The translations under genes and the position numbers were made by a program. The notes beneath the pieces are model-generated. The model ran no database searches. It saw nothing but the letters and a program-made list of their open reading frames with translations, and was not told where the DNA came from. Shown piece after piece: positions 1 through 7,481 of a stretch of 11,662 bases of DNA. The stretch is taken from assembly GCA_937988705.1 (NCBI GenBank), contig CALKIA010000482.1, positions 1-11,662 of the forward strand, read 5' to 3'. Source of the stretch: an uncultured Chloroflexota bacterium. GTDB taxonomy: Bacteria; Chloroflexota; Anaerolineae; Aggregatilineales; Phototrophicaceae. Each line of letters starts with the position of its first letter. The first letter of the stretch is position 1.

Positions 1-1342
1 GCGCGTTGAGGATGTCCTTCATATCGTCGCGGCGCGGGTCGGCGATGATGCTGCGATTGCCGAGGGCCCGCGGCCCCCATTCCATGCGCCCCTGAAACCA
101 GCCCATGACGTTGCCCCCTGCGACGACTTCCGCCGCGCGTTTGACGAGTTGATCGCTCTCCAACTGCTGATACTTCAAGCCGTAGCGATCCAGTTCGACA
201 CGGATGGCATCGTTGCTGTATTCCGGGCCGGTGTAGGCATCGTTCATGACATAGGTGCGCGGCTGATTCAGCACCTGATGGTAGATGTAATAGCACACGC
301 CGAGCGCCGTACCCGCATCGCCCGCCGCAGGCTGAATGTAGATGTCTTCAAATTCGGTGTTGGGCAGCACTTTGCCGTTGAAGACGCTGTTAAGGGCGAC
401 GCCGCCCGCCATGCACAGCACCTGTTTACCGGTCTGCTGGTGCAGGCGGCGCACGAGCGCGAATTCCGCTTCTTCGAGCATGACTTGCAGCGAGTGCGCG
501 ATATCCATGTGCTTCTGCGTGAGTTCGCCCCGCGGGGCGCGGGGTTCGCCGAGCACATCGACCAGCTTGGATGAGAAGATCGTGCCAATGGTCGGTTCGC
601 CGCCCGCCCACGACATACTCGCGCCTTCGGCGTGATGCACGAAGTAGTCGAGGTCGAGTTCAAACGTGCCGTCGCGCTGCACCCGCACCAGCTTGCGCAT
701 CAAATCGAGGTAACGCGGCTCTCCGTAGGGCGCGAGGCCCATGACTTTGCCTTCGTCGCCGTACTTAGGGAACCCTAACCACTGACTCACGGCAGTGTAG
801 AAGATGCCGAGCGAATGCGGAAAATTGATCTCGTCCTGAACCTTGAGCTGATTATCCGTGCCGGTGCCCCACATGGTCGTGACGAAGTCGCCCGCACCAT
901 CCACCGAGAGGATCGCCGCGTCTTTGAAGGGCGACACAAAAAACGCGGACGCCATATGCGCCCGGTGATGTTCGACATTGTGGTAGTCCGCCTTGAGTTC
1001 GCCCACGCCCAGATGCCTGGCAAATTCGCTCTTGAGCGTGCCGACTTTCATCGTGTTTTGCAGACGGTCGCGCACGAGATCGAGGCTGGGACGCTGACGG
1101 AAGGCGAACAGCGCCGCTTGCAGCAGATTGGCCTTCGGATCGCGGCTGATGCCGATGTGATCAAGGTCATAGGGAGTGATGCCGGCGACGCTCAAAACAT
1201 AGTGGATCGACTGGACGGGGAAGCCCGCCCAGTATTTTGTGCGGTTGAAGCGTTCTTCTTCGACTGCGGCAATGAGCTGGCCGTCCTGAATGAGGCAGGC
1301 CGACGCCCCGCCGTGATACGCGTTGATTCCGAGAATATACAT
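1..1342 (-). CDS. Carbamoyltransferase, NodU/CmcH/TobZ family (3' end outside window)
   Basis: Reverse-strand reading from 1342 is open to the window edge, giving about 447 residues of a family that usually has 540-610, so the C-terminus is missing. It starts MYILGINAYHGGASAC, the usual ATPase-like Kae1-fold beginning. Visible marks are the HHRAH metal motif (His125, His129), VDGAGD (Asp148), the GGVALN signature (313-318) and, in the C-terminal domain, WGPRALGNRSI (about 422-432). The family makes carbamoyl-adenylate from carbamoyl phosphate and ATP and moves the carbamoyl group to a sugar or other small-molecule hydroxyl. The acceptor cannot be told from sequence. An ATG three bases upstream (1345) is possible, but AGGA lies at better spacing for 1342. 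The gene is divergent from the cupin and has a TATAAT about 40 bases upstream of the start. Confidence 0.93.
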   Translation of the reverse strand, partial: MYILGINAYHGGASACLIQDGQLIAAVEEERFNRTKYWAGFPVQSIHYVLSVAGITPYDLDHIGISRDPKANLLQAALFAFRQRPSLDLVRDRLQNTMKVGTLKSEFARHLGVGELKADYHNVEHHRAHMASAFFVSPFKDAAILSVDGAGDFVTTMWGTGTDNQLKVQDEINFPHSLGIFYTAVSQWLGFPKYGDEGKVMGLAPYGEPRYLDLMRKLVRVQRDGTFELDLDYFVHHAEGASMSWAGGEPTIGTIFSSKLVDVLGEPRAPRGELTQKHMDIAHSLQVMLEEAEFALVRRLHQQTGKQVLCMAGGVALNSVFNGKVLPNTEFEDIYIQPAAGDAGTALGVCYYIYHQVLNQPRTYVMNDAYTGPEYSNDAIRVELDRYGLKYQQLESDQLVKRAAEVVAGGNVMGWFQGRMEWGPRALGNRSIIADPRRDDMKDILNA

Positions 1343-1380
1343 CATGAGTCCTACAGAGTTCGAATGACAAAACGCGGATC

Positions 1381-1386
1381 ATTATA
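1381..1386 (-). promoter_or_regulatory. Perfect TATAAT -10 box for the carbamoyltransferase gene
   Basis: The reverse complement reads CGTATAATGATCCG, a consensus -10 box 38 bases before the start codon at 1342. The hexamer 17 bases further upstream (TATCCC) is a poor -35 match, so the promoter may be weak or need an activator. The leader would be about 30 bases and contains AGGA at 6 bases from the chosen ATG. Confidence 0.45.
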
Positions 1387-1570
1387 CGAAGGGATCGATA
1401 TTGGGGATAGACTGAGCGAACAGGCGGAGATCGCCGCAAGACAAATAGAATCAGGTCAGTTACGAAGTGAAAATCATGCCATACTAAAGGGGACAGAAAA
1501 ACACGGTGGTTAACTTGATAGGGCGGGAGCTTACTGAGCCGATTCGCGAAAGCAGTCCGCGAAGTGCGCG

Positions 1571-1605
1571 CCGCTGTGTATGCCCCAAAAGGGTCGACAC
1601 AGCGG
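1571..1605. repeat. Stem-loop with 9-bp perfect stem in the cupin upstream region
   Basis: CCGCTGTGT (1571-1579) is the exact reverse complement of ACACAGCGG (1597-1605). The 17-base loop contains CCCCAAAAGGG, which can itself pair. There is no T-run after it on the plus strand, so it does not look like a plain terminator. It ends about 90 bases before the cupin start and could be an operator or a leader hairpin. Confidence 0.4.
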
Positions 1606-1696
1606 TCTGCGCGTAAGCAAGGACTTTCGGGAAGCTGCTTGAGCGACGACCAGCAAGGGCGGGATTGGTGAAATGAGCTGAAGGGTAAGCACCAAC

Positions 1697-2155
1697 ATGA
1701 GCGACATACAATATGTGGGAGCGGGGAAAGACCAGTTTGGTGAACACCGAAGCCTCGGCATCAGCTCGATCGCGTTCAAGGTGCTGGCGCCTGACCCCAA
1801 CGGCGTGCTCATACTGGAGAATACCTTTCACAAGCCGGGTGGCCCGGCGCGGCATCTGCATTATGATCAGGATGAATGGTTCTATGCCGTCGAAGGCGAA
1901 TTCATGATCGAGATCGGGGAGGAGCGGCTCCGGCTGCAGCCCGGCGATTCCGTGCTGGCCCCGCGCAATGTGCCGCATGTGTGGGCGTATGTCGGCGCGG
2001 CCACTGGACGGATGCTGATCACGTTCCTGCCCGCGGGCCACATGGAAGCCTTCTTCCGCGAAGTGACGAAAGATCAGGCCATGCCCGCGCAAGATCCGGC
2101 ACTGTGGCGGCGGCATGGTATGGAACTGCTCGGGCCACCTCTGCGGATTGAATAA
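1697..2155 (+). CDS. Single-domain cupin protein
   Basis: The product is 152 residues, a normal size for a one-domain cupin beta-barrel. Cupin motif 1 is visible as GGPARHLHYDQDEWFYAVEG, with the HxH pair, Glu and closing Gly that usually bind a divalent metal. Motif 2 is GDSVLAPRNVPHVW, with the last His ligand. It resembles quercetin-dioxygenase-like and sugar-binding cupins, but the substrate is unknown and it may be a sensor or an isomerase rather than a dioxygenase. No signal peptide or membrane segment is seen, so it should be cytoplasmic. The start ATG has GAAGGG about 11 bases upstream, a loose ribosome site. Only 46 bases separate it from the following kinase gene, so the two are probably co-transcribed. 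Confidence 0.87.
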   Translation: MSDIQYVGAGKDQFGEHRSLGISSIAFKVLAPDPNGVLILENTFHKPGGPARHLHYDQDEWFYAVEGEFMIEIGEERLRLQPGDSVLAPRNVPHVWAYVGAATGRMLITFLPAGHMEAFFREVTKDQAMPAQDPALWRRHGMELLGPPLRIE

Positions 2156-2201
2156 AGCACTGACTGACCGAAATGACGACTCAACACAAGGCGAATCAGG
2201 G

Positions 2202-4295
2202 ATGAATGGGCAAAACCTCAGCGGGCAAACGCTCGGTCAGTATGAGTTGAAAGAACTCTTAGGGCGCGGCGGGATGGGCGCGGTCTATCGCGGTTACCAG
2301 CCCGCGCTGGATCGCAGCGTCGCGATCAAAGTGATGTCGCTGGCGGTCGTCAACGAGCCGGGGTACGCTGAACGCTTCAACCGCGAAGCCAAGATTGTCG
2401 CCTCGCTGGAGCATCCGCAGATCGTCCCGCTGTACGATTACGGTATTGCGGGCGATGTGAGCTACGTGGTGATGCGTTTGCTCACGGGTGGGTCGCTGGA
2501 AGACCGCATGCGCCGGGGCGAACGCCTGTCGATCACCGAGATCGCCACGCTGCTCAAACAGATCACTGCCGCGCTCGAATACGCGCACAGCCGCGGTTTG
2601 ATTCACCGCGACATCAAGCCGAGCAACGTCATGTTTGATGGGCGCGGCGACGCCTATCTGGTCGATTTCGGGATCGCCAAGCTGCTGCAAGCGTCACAGG
2701 TGCTCACCACGCACACCGCCCTGCTCGGCACACCCTCCTACATGGCCCCGGAACAGTGGATGGATCACGAGCTGACGCCCGCCGCCGATCAATACGCACT
2801 TGGCATTCTGACCTATCAACTGTTGACAGGTGAACTGCCGTTTGAGGCGACCACACCCTACGCACTGATGAACAAGCACATCAATCAGGTGCCCACGCCG
2901 CCGCAGGTGCTCCGCCCGGAGATTCCGGAGCACGTGGCGGCGGTCGTGCAGCGCTCCCTCGCCAAAGCGCCAGCCGATCGCTTTCCCAATGTGACCGCCT
3001 ACGCGGCCGTCTTTGAGACAGCGACCAAAGATCGAGAAGCTGACCTGAAGACCACGCCGATTCCCCCGATGACACCGGCGAACACCAAGCCCGCCCCGAC
3101 CGCCGTCGCCACTGAGCAACGGCCGCAGACGCGCCCCCAGCGCCGCCCCCAGTCGCGCGGTGTGGTAACGGTGATCGCTGCGCTGGTGCTGATCGGCGTG
3201 ATTGCGCTGCTGGCGCGGGGCATCGGCACACCGCCGACGGAGATTGCGGCGGGCAGCGCGCAAGTCGCGGCGACGAATGAAGTCACCGCAGAGGTGACAG
3301 AAGCCGTCCGCGCGGCGCTCAGCACGGAGGAAAGCACCGCGGAGGCCACCGAAGCCGCCGCCACGGAAGCGACCGTCGCGCAGACCGCTACGGAGCTACC
3401 GCCGACGCGCACCCCCAACCCGACGCGAACCACCACGTCAGCGACGCGCACGCCCACGCAACGAGTCACGCGCACAACCGCCGCTGACCTCACGCCCACG
3501 CTGACCGGGTATCAGAGTTTCACCCGGGGGACGCAGGCGTTCGATGCGGGCGACGTTGAGGCGGCGATCGCTTTGTTCACGCAGACGCTCACGCTCGATC
3601 CCGGTTATGTGGAGGCGTACTACTACCGCGCCGTCAGCTACTACTACGGCGGTCAGTTGAACGAAGCCCTGAGCGATTACAATCAAACGCTGGAGCTTAA
3701 CCCGGAGTATGTCGATGTGTACGCGAATCGGGCGCAGGTCTACTACGATCTCGGCGACTATGATGCGGCGCTGATCGATGTCGATGCGGCGCTCGCCCTG
3801 TACGACGAAAATTCAGGGGCGCATTATCTGCGCGCGCAGATTCAGCAGCAGTTGGGCGATCCGCAGCAGGCGCTGGCCGATCTCATACGGGTGCTGGAAA
3901 TCGATCCCGACTGGACAGGCGTCTACGGGGAACGCGGCTGGCTGTACTTTGAGCAAGGCGATTATGAAGCCGCGCTGAGCGACTTTGAGGCGTACCTCGC
4001 AACCGATCCGCAGAACATCGATGCGCTGCACGCGAAAGCCGAAGCGCAGGACGCGCTGGAAGACAAGGAAGCCGCGCTGGAAACGTTCGCCGCTACGCTG
4101 GAGCTCGATGCGTATGATGCCTATGCCGTGCGGCGCTCGGGCGATCTACTCTACGACCTCCAACGCTGGGATGAAGCCGGGGACTTCTATGATCGCTACC
4201 TCGAGCTAGTGGGTGACGCGAGTGAAAGCTATGTGTTAGAGCGCATCAACGCCATGGCGGATCGATCGGATAACCGCGAGGGTACGGGCAAGTAA
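2202..4295 (+). CDS. Transmembrane Ser/Thr protein kinase with C-terminal TPR ectodomain
   Basis: The 697-residue product begins with a PknB-type kinase domain (about 14-275). It has a GRGGMGAVYRG loop, VAIK lysine (Lys43), helix-C Glu62, HRDIKPSN (catalytic Asp137), DFG at Asp155 and GTPSYMAPEQ, so all catalytic residues are present. A Pro-rich linker leads to one membrane helix (about 320-341), then a Thr/Glu/Ala-rich spacer and about six TPR repeats (about 437-680, with patterns such as LDPGYVEAYYYRA). With no signal peptide, the kinase should be inside the cell and the TPRs outside, suggesting detection of an envelope protein or peptide. The chosen ATG follows AAGG at 10 bases. An ATG at 2115 in the same frame would add 29 non-kinase residues overlapping the cupin gene and is less likely. 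The substrate is unknown. Confidence 0.93.
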   Translation: MNGQNLSGQTLGQYELKELLGRGGMGAVYRGYQPALDRSVAIKVMSLAVVNEPGYAERFNREAKIVASLEHPQIVPLYDYGIAGDVSYVVMRLLTGGSLEDRMRRGERLSITEIATLLKQITAALEYAHSRGLIHRDIKPSNVMFDGRGDAYLVDFGIAKLLQASQVLTTHTALLGTPSYMAPEQWMDHELTPAADQYALGILTYQLLTGELPFEATTPYALMNKHINQVPTPPQVLRPEIPEHVAAVVQRSLAKAPADRFPNVTAYAAVFETATKDREADLKTTPIPPMTPANTKPAPTAVATEQRPQTRPQRRPQSRGVVTVIAALVLIGVIALLARGIGTPPTEIAAGSAQVAATNEVTAEVTEAVRAALSTEESTAEATEAAATEATVAQTATELPPTRTPNPTRTTTSATRTPTQRVTRTTAADLTPTLTGYQSFTRGTQAFDAGDVEAAIALFTQTLTLDPGYVEAYYYRAVSYYYGGQLNEALSDYNQTLELNPEYVDVYANRAQVYYDLGDYDAALIDVDAALALYDENSGAHYLRAQIQQQLGDPQQALADLIRVLEIDPDWTGVYGERGWLYFEQGDYEAALSDFEAYLATDPQNIDALHAKAEAQDALEDKEAALETFAATLELDAYDAYAVRRSGDLLYDLQRWDEAGDFYDRYLELVGDASESYVLERINAMADRSDNREGTGK

Positions 4296-4306
4296 GCTAA
4301 GGCACA

Positions 4307-4336
4307 TTTTCAGAAACATAGGCGTGCGGCTATAAT
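4307..4336 (+). promoter_or_regulatory. Promoter for the propeller-bearing kinase gene
   Basis: A perfect TATAAT lies at 4331-4336, in the short gap after the first kinase stop. TTTTCA at 4307-4312 matches the -35 consensus at four of six positions with an 18-base spacer. Transcription would start near 4343, about 27 bases before the ATG at 4370. This makes a GTG at 4343 unlikely as the translation start unless the message is leaderless. Confidence 0.5.
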
Positions 4337-4369
4337 GCTAGCGTGAGGACTTCACGGGCGGGCGGCTGC

Positions 4370-6430
4370 ATGGACGAATGGATCGGTAAGCGGGTCGGCG
4401 GTTACGAAATTCGCAGCGTGATCGGTCGCGGCGGCATGGCGGCGGTGTATTTGGCGCATCAGATTTCGATGAGCAGCCGGCTCGTCGCGTTGAAGGTGCT
4501 GCCGCGCCAATTCCTGCACGATGACACCTACATGCAGCGTTTCAGCCGCGAAGTGCAAATCGTCTCCACGCTGGAACATCGCAGCATCGTCCCCGTCTAT
4601 GATCACGGCGAACATGAGGGACAGCCCTACATCGTCATGCGCTATCTGGCCGGCGGCTCGGTCGATACCCGGCTCCGCGAAGGCGCGCTCGATCCCAAGC
4701 AGATTCTCGCCATCATCCAGCAGATCGCCCCGGCGCTCGATTACGCGCACAGCAAAGGCGTACTGCATCGCGACCTCAAGCCGAGCAACATCCTGCTCGA
4801 CGATGCGGGCGGCGCGTATCTGACCGATTTTGGCATCGCGCGCGTGGTCGGCGAAGTCCCGGGCGGGTCGATCACGACACAGGGCGCGGTCGGAACACCA
4901 AGCTACATGAGTCCCGAACAGGCGCAGGGCAAACCGCTGGACAATCGCAGCGATATTTACGCGCTCGGCATCAGCGTCTTCGAAATGATCACGGGCGTGC
5001 GGCCGTTTGAGGCGGATACGCCCTACGGCACCGCCGTGCTGCAAGTCACCGCGCCACCCCCCTCCCCACGCGAATTCAAACCAGAACTGTCACTGGCAGT
5101 GGAAGGCGTGATCCTCAAGGCGTTGAGCAAGCGCCGCGAACTCCGGCACACCAGCGCCGCCGATTTCGCCGATGCGTTCAAGCAGGCGTTAGACGCGCCG
5201 CCGATCACGCTGATCGACACGCAGCCTTCCCCGCCGATTCACATCCCGGCGCAAGTACCCGCGCCCATCAGCACGCCGCCGCCTTCCTCCTATAACTATC
5301 CGGTGGTCATGACACCGCCGCCGAGTCGCCCGGTCGCACCCCGCCGTCAGAGCGGATCGCGCTGGTGGTTGAGCCTCAGCGTGGGTGCGCTCTTCGGATG
5401 TATGCTGTTGAGCATCATTGTGCTGGCCGCCGCCTTTGTGATCAATTCGCTGGCGGAGCCCACGCCCGCAACGACGCCGAGCATCGCCGATACCGCGCCC
5501 ACGGTCACGGACGAAACGCCGCCCACGCTCACGCCGCTCCCCCGCGCCGATGATACGCCCGAAGTCGCGCCGGTCGGCGAACTGCCTACGCCCGCGCTGA
5601 ACGATACCGTCGAAAATCTACTCTCCGGAATGCTTGTGTATTTTGCTTATCGGGATGATAATTTTGACGTTTATAGGATGTCACTACCAGATCGCTTCGA
5701 AATACGTTTGACGAACAGTGAGAGTCGGGAACTATTCCCGGTCGTCTCGCCGGATGGTGAACGCATTGCCTATATGTCGGATCGCGATGGTGATTACGAC
5801 ATCTATGTGATGAACATGAACGGAATGAACGTGCGGCGGGTCACGGACAATGAAGTGGTGGACCGTTTCCCCGCATGGAGTCCGGACGGCAACTGGATCG
5901 TCTTTTCGAGCGATGTCCGGGGTGATGGCACAGATGATTTATATCGTGTGCGGTCGGATGGATCAGGCTTGATCGAAGTGTACAGTGATGGGCAGCGCAA
6001 CACCCAACCGAGCTATCACCCGGACGGTGAGACACTGGTGTTTGTGAGCGGCGACCCGGTCGATGCGCGCACCTGGGAGATCATGAGTCTGGAGATCAAC
6101 ACCGGCACAGTGACAGCCCTGACCGATAACGAGGTGCGCGACGCGGCGCCAGTCTGGACGCCAGACGGCAGCCTGTTGTATATCTCGGAAGGGGAAGGCT
6201 ATGCGGCGATCCGCCAGATGCAAGCGGACGGCAGCGACGACGAACTGATCTATGACGGCAGCGGCTACGAATCGACCGTCACTGCGCACCCGGACGGCGG
6301 CTTGCTCATTTTCACCTCTGCCGACACCGGGCGCGATGAACTTTACGTATATGCCAGCGGTGGACGTTATATTCAGCAGTTGACGAGTAACGGCGCAGCG
6401 GCGGCGAGGTGGGTGAGAGAGGCTTCATGA
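4370..6430 (+). CDS. Transmembrane Ser/Thr protein kinase with TolB/PD40-like propeller ectodomain
   Basis: The 686-residue product starts MDEWIGKRVGGYEI, the usual beginning of PknB-like kinases. The kinase domain (about 12-270) shows GRGGMAAVYLA (Ala24 where the third loop Gly normally stands, a common variant), Lys42, HRDLKPSN (Asp135), DFG at Asp153 and GTPSYMSPEQ. A Pro-rich stretch precedes one membrane helix (about 334-360). After a Thr/Pro-rich spacer, residues about 422-686 contain roughly six beta-propeller blades with repeated SPDG/HPDG/TPDG plus IYVM- or LYRV-like strands, typical of PD40/TolB-like repeats. The propeller should lie outside the membrane and may sense a protein, peptide or glycan. 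The stop codon overlaps the next start (ATGA), so the regulator downstream is probably made together with it. The start was chosen from the promoter position and family alignment; GTG 4343 is the alternative. Confidence 0.92.
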   Translation: MDEWIGKRVGGYEIRSVIGRGGMAAVYLAHQISMSSRLVALKVLPRQFLHDDTYMQRFSREVQIVSTLEHRSIVPVYDHGEHEGQPYIVMRYLAGGSVDTRLREGALDPKQILAIIQQIAPALDYAHSKGVLHRDLKPSNILLDDAGGAYLTDFGIARVVGEVPGGSITTQGAVGTPSYMSPEQAQGKPLDNRSDIYALGISVFEMITGVRPFEADTPYGTAVLQVTAPPPSPREFKPELSLAVEGVILKALSKRRELRHTSAADFADAFKQALDAPPITLIDTQPSPPIHIPAQVPAPISTPPPSSYNYPVVMTPPPSRPVAPRRQSGSRWWLSLSVGALFGCMLLSIIVLAAAFVINSLAEPTPATTPSIADTAPTVTDETPPTLTPLPRADDTPEVAPVGELPTPALNDTVENLLSGMLVYFAYRDDNFDVYRMSLPDRFEIRLTNSESRELFPVVSPDGERIAYMSDRDGDYDIYVMNMNGMNVRRVTDNEVVDRFPAWSPDGNWIVFSSDVRGDGTDDLYRVRSDGSGLIEVYSDGQRNTQPSYHPDGETLVFVSGDPVDARTWEIMSLEINTGTVTALTDNEVRDAAPVWTPDGSLLYISEGEGYAAIRQMQADGSDDELIYDGSGYESTVTAHPDGGLLIFTSADTGRDELYVYASGGRYIQQLTSNGAAAARWVREAS

Positions 6431-7083
6431 TATCGGGACCAACATTAGCGGAGTCCGTAGCTGCCGCAATCCGCGCGGGTATTCTGGACGGCAAGTACCT
6501 GAGTGGGGAACGCCTAATCGAACTTAATCTGGCGAAGACGATGGGCGTCAGTCAGATCACCGTCCGTGACGCGCTGCGCATCCTCGAACAAGAGGGGTGG
6601 GTCACTAAAAACCCCCGGCGCGGCGTGTATGTGCGCAGCTTCACTCCAGAAGCCGCCGAAGAAGTCTATGCCCTGCTGCGCACGTTTGAGGGGCTGGCGA
6701 TGGAATGGGTGCTCAACAAGTACACCCGTCAGATGGGCGCTGATCTGCACAACTTCGTCGATGCGGCGCGCAAACATGCGCAAAAGGATGAGCGGCGCGA
6801 TGCCATCGACAAGCTGTTCGATTTCCACGATTATCTGGCACGGGTCATCGAAAAGCCGTTAAGCAACCAGATCCTCGATATGTTGAGCAATCAAACGCGC
6901 ATGCTGGAAGCGATCCGGCAGGTGCGCGCGCCCATGAACGCGCAGAGCCTGAACGCCAACATCGAACTGCATGATCAACTGTTGGAAGCGATTGAAAAAG
7001 GCGAGCTCGCAACCACCCGCCAACTGGTCAACACAGTGTTCGAAACCTACAGCGAGTTGATGATCAGCGTGCTGAAGGTGTAG
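6427..7083 (+). CDS. GntR-family transcriptional regulator, FadR/FCD type
   Basis: The 218-residue product has an N-terminal winged helix-turn-helix (about 6-70) with GERLIELNLAKTMGVSQITV followed by RDALRILEQEGWV and the RRGVYV wing, which is the GntR signature. The helical C-terminal part (about 77-212) looks like an FCD ligand domain with His134 (in FDFHDYL) and His182 (ELHDQLLEAI). The Asp normally four residues before the first His is Leu130 here, so metal binding may be altered. Ligand and target genes are unknown. The ATG at 6427 sits inside ATGA with the kinase stop and has GAGAGG four bases upstream, indicating translational coupling. A GTG at 6409 would only add six residues inside the kinase gene. 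Confidence 0.9.
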   Translation: MISGPTLAESVAAAIRAGILDGKYLSGERLIELNLAKTMGVSQITVRDALRILEQEGWVTKNPRRGVYVRSFTPEAAEEVYALLRTFEGLAMEWVLNKYTRQMGADLHNFVDAARKHAQKDERRDAIDKLFDFHDYLARVIEKPLSNQILDMLSNQTRMLEAIRQVRAPMNAQSLNANIELHDQLLEAIEKGELATTRQLVNTVFETYSELMISVLKV

Positions 7084-7110
7084 AGAAGCAAAACAGGGGT
7101 CCGGTCAATC

Positions 7111-7134
7111 ACGTCAGTGGTGGATAACGCTTCT
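7111..7134 (+). repeat. Extra copy of the C-rich element's outer arm
   Basis: This 24-base stretch matches the reverse complement of 7312-7335 with three mismatches, including a run TGGATAACGCTTCT that is identical. It also resembles 7172-7195 in direct orientation. It may be the true left end of a longer element (7111-7335) or a relic of an earlier insertion. Confidence 0.5.
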
Positions 7135-7170
7135 GTGACCCCGCCCCCGTTCCTCACAGGGACAGATATT

Positions 7171-7337
7171 TAACGTCAGTAATGGATCAGCCTCTTCGCG
7201 TGCCCCCCTCACCCCCAACCCCTCTCCCACGCAAGCGGGGAGAGGGGAGATAAACAGTGCTTTTGCTGTCTACCCTCCCTGAATTCGGGGAGGGGTCGGG
7301 GGTGGGGTGAGAGAAGCGTTATCCATAACTCACGTTA
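7171..7337. repeat. C-rich structured repeat element, copy 1
   Basis: About 167 bases bounded by TAACGT and ACGTTA inside imperfect ~25-base inverted arms. Inside are a 10-bp hairpin (7219-7247, loop with ACGCAAGC), a small ACAG/CTGT hairpin, and a 7-bp hairpin around an EcoRI-like GAATTC (7273-7294). An outer CTCACCCCCAACCCC arm pairs with GGGGGTGGGGTGAG. The same core recurs near 9349-9448 and 11531-11624. There is no transposase, so it resembles a MITE-like or REP-like non-autonomous repeat; a bidirectional terminator role is also possible. Confidence 0.65.
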
Positions 7338-7382
7338 TTTACGGTTTATTTTCATCTCGGTTGAATACGAACGAAAAATCTG

Positions 7383-7408
7383 TAGAGACGAGGCAGGCCT
7401 CGTCTCTA
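7383..7408. repeat. Palindrome TAGAGACGAGGC-AG-GCCTCGTCTCTA
   Basis: Two perfect 12-base arms are separated by AG. It belongs to the same palindrome family as 9277-9296 and 11641-11660. It lies about 45 bases beyond C-rich copy 1. Confidence 0.7.
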
Positions 7409-7417
7409 GAATTAAAA

Positions 7418-7476
7418 CCCTACCTCTGTCCCAAATTGGGGCGAGGGCGGGGTGATAGACGTTAGCCGTAACTCAC
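7418..7476. repeat. Decayed right half of a C-rich element
   Basis: The order CCCAAATTGGGG, then a GGGCGGGGTGA block, then ACGTTAGCCGTAACTCAC parallels the right half of copy 1 (CCTGAATTCGGGG, GGGTGGGGTGAG, GCGTTATCCATAACTCAC). It ends just before the stop codon of the cyclase gene at 7482-7484. Confidence 0.5.
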
Positions 7477-7481
7477 TTCGT

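Larger units (their letters stand above)
1343..1696. other. Divergent intergenic region, no gene seen
   Basis: These 354 bases separate the divergent carbamoyltransferase and cupin genes. They hold a -10 box for the minus-strand gene (1381-1386) and a 9-bp stem-loop (1571-1605). Reading frames through it are antisense or run-on frames of the neighbours and show no protein-like composition. No convincing sigma70 promoter for the cupin was found. TTGATA at 1515-1520 has no matching -10 box at normal spacing. Confidence 0.6.
7084..7481. other. Repeat-filled intergenic region between convergent genes
   Basis: These 398 bases lie between the 3' ends of the regulator and the cyclase gene. They hold short related repeats (7111-7134, 7172-7195, 7312-7335 inverted), a C-rich hairpin element (7171-7337), a 26-base palindrome (7383-7408) and a decayed element end (7418-7476). 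No protein-coding frame looks real. The strong hairpins could stop transcription from both sides. Confidence 0.65.

Noticed and set aside
815..1513. Plus-strand open frame of 232 codons
   Set aside because: It is antisense to the carbamoyltransferase, whose reading shows clear family motifs throughout.
1484..2116. Minus-strand open frame of 210 codons opposite the cupin
   Set aside because: The cupin frame has both cupin motifs; this antisense frame has no recognisable domain and is a GC-rich shadow.
2115..2201. Upstream ATG as start of the first kinase
   Set aside because: It would overlap the cupin gene by 41 bases and add residues not typical of the family; the ATG at 2202 is directly before the kinase domain.
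2694..3499. Minus-strand open frames opposite the first kinase linker
   Set aside because: They are Arg/Val-rich shadows of the Pro/Thr-rich linker with no domain features.
7085..7142. Simple rho-independent terminator after the regulator gene
   Set aside because: GGGGTC/GACCCC can pair across about 35 bases but there is no T-run, and competing pairings (GAAGC/GCTTC) cross it.
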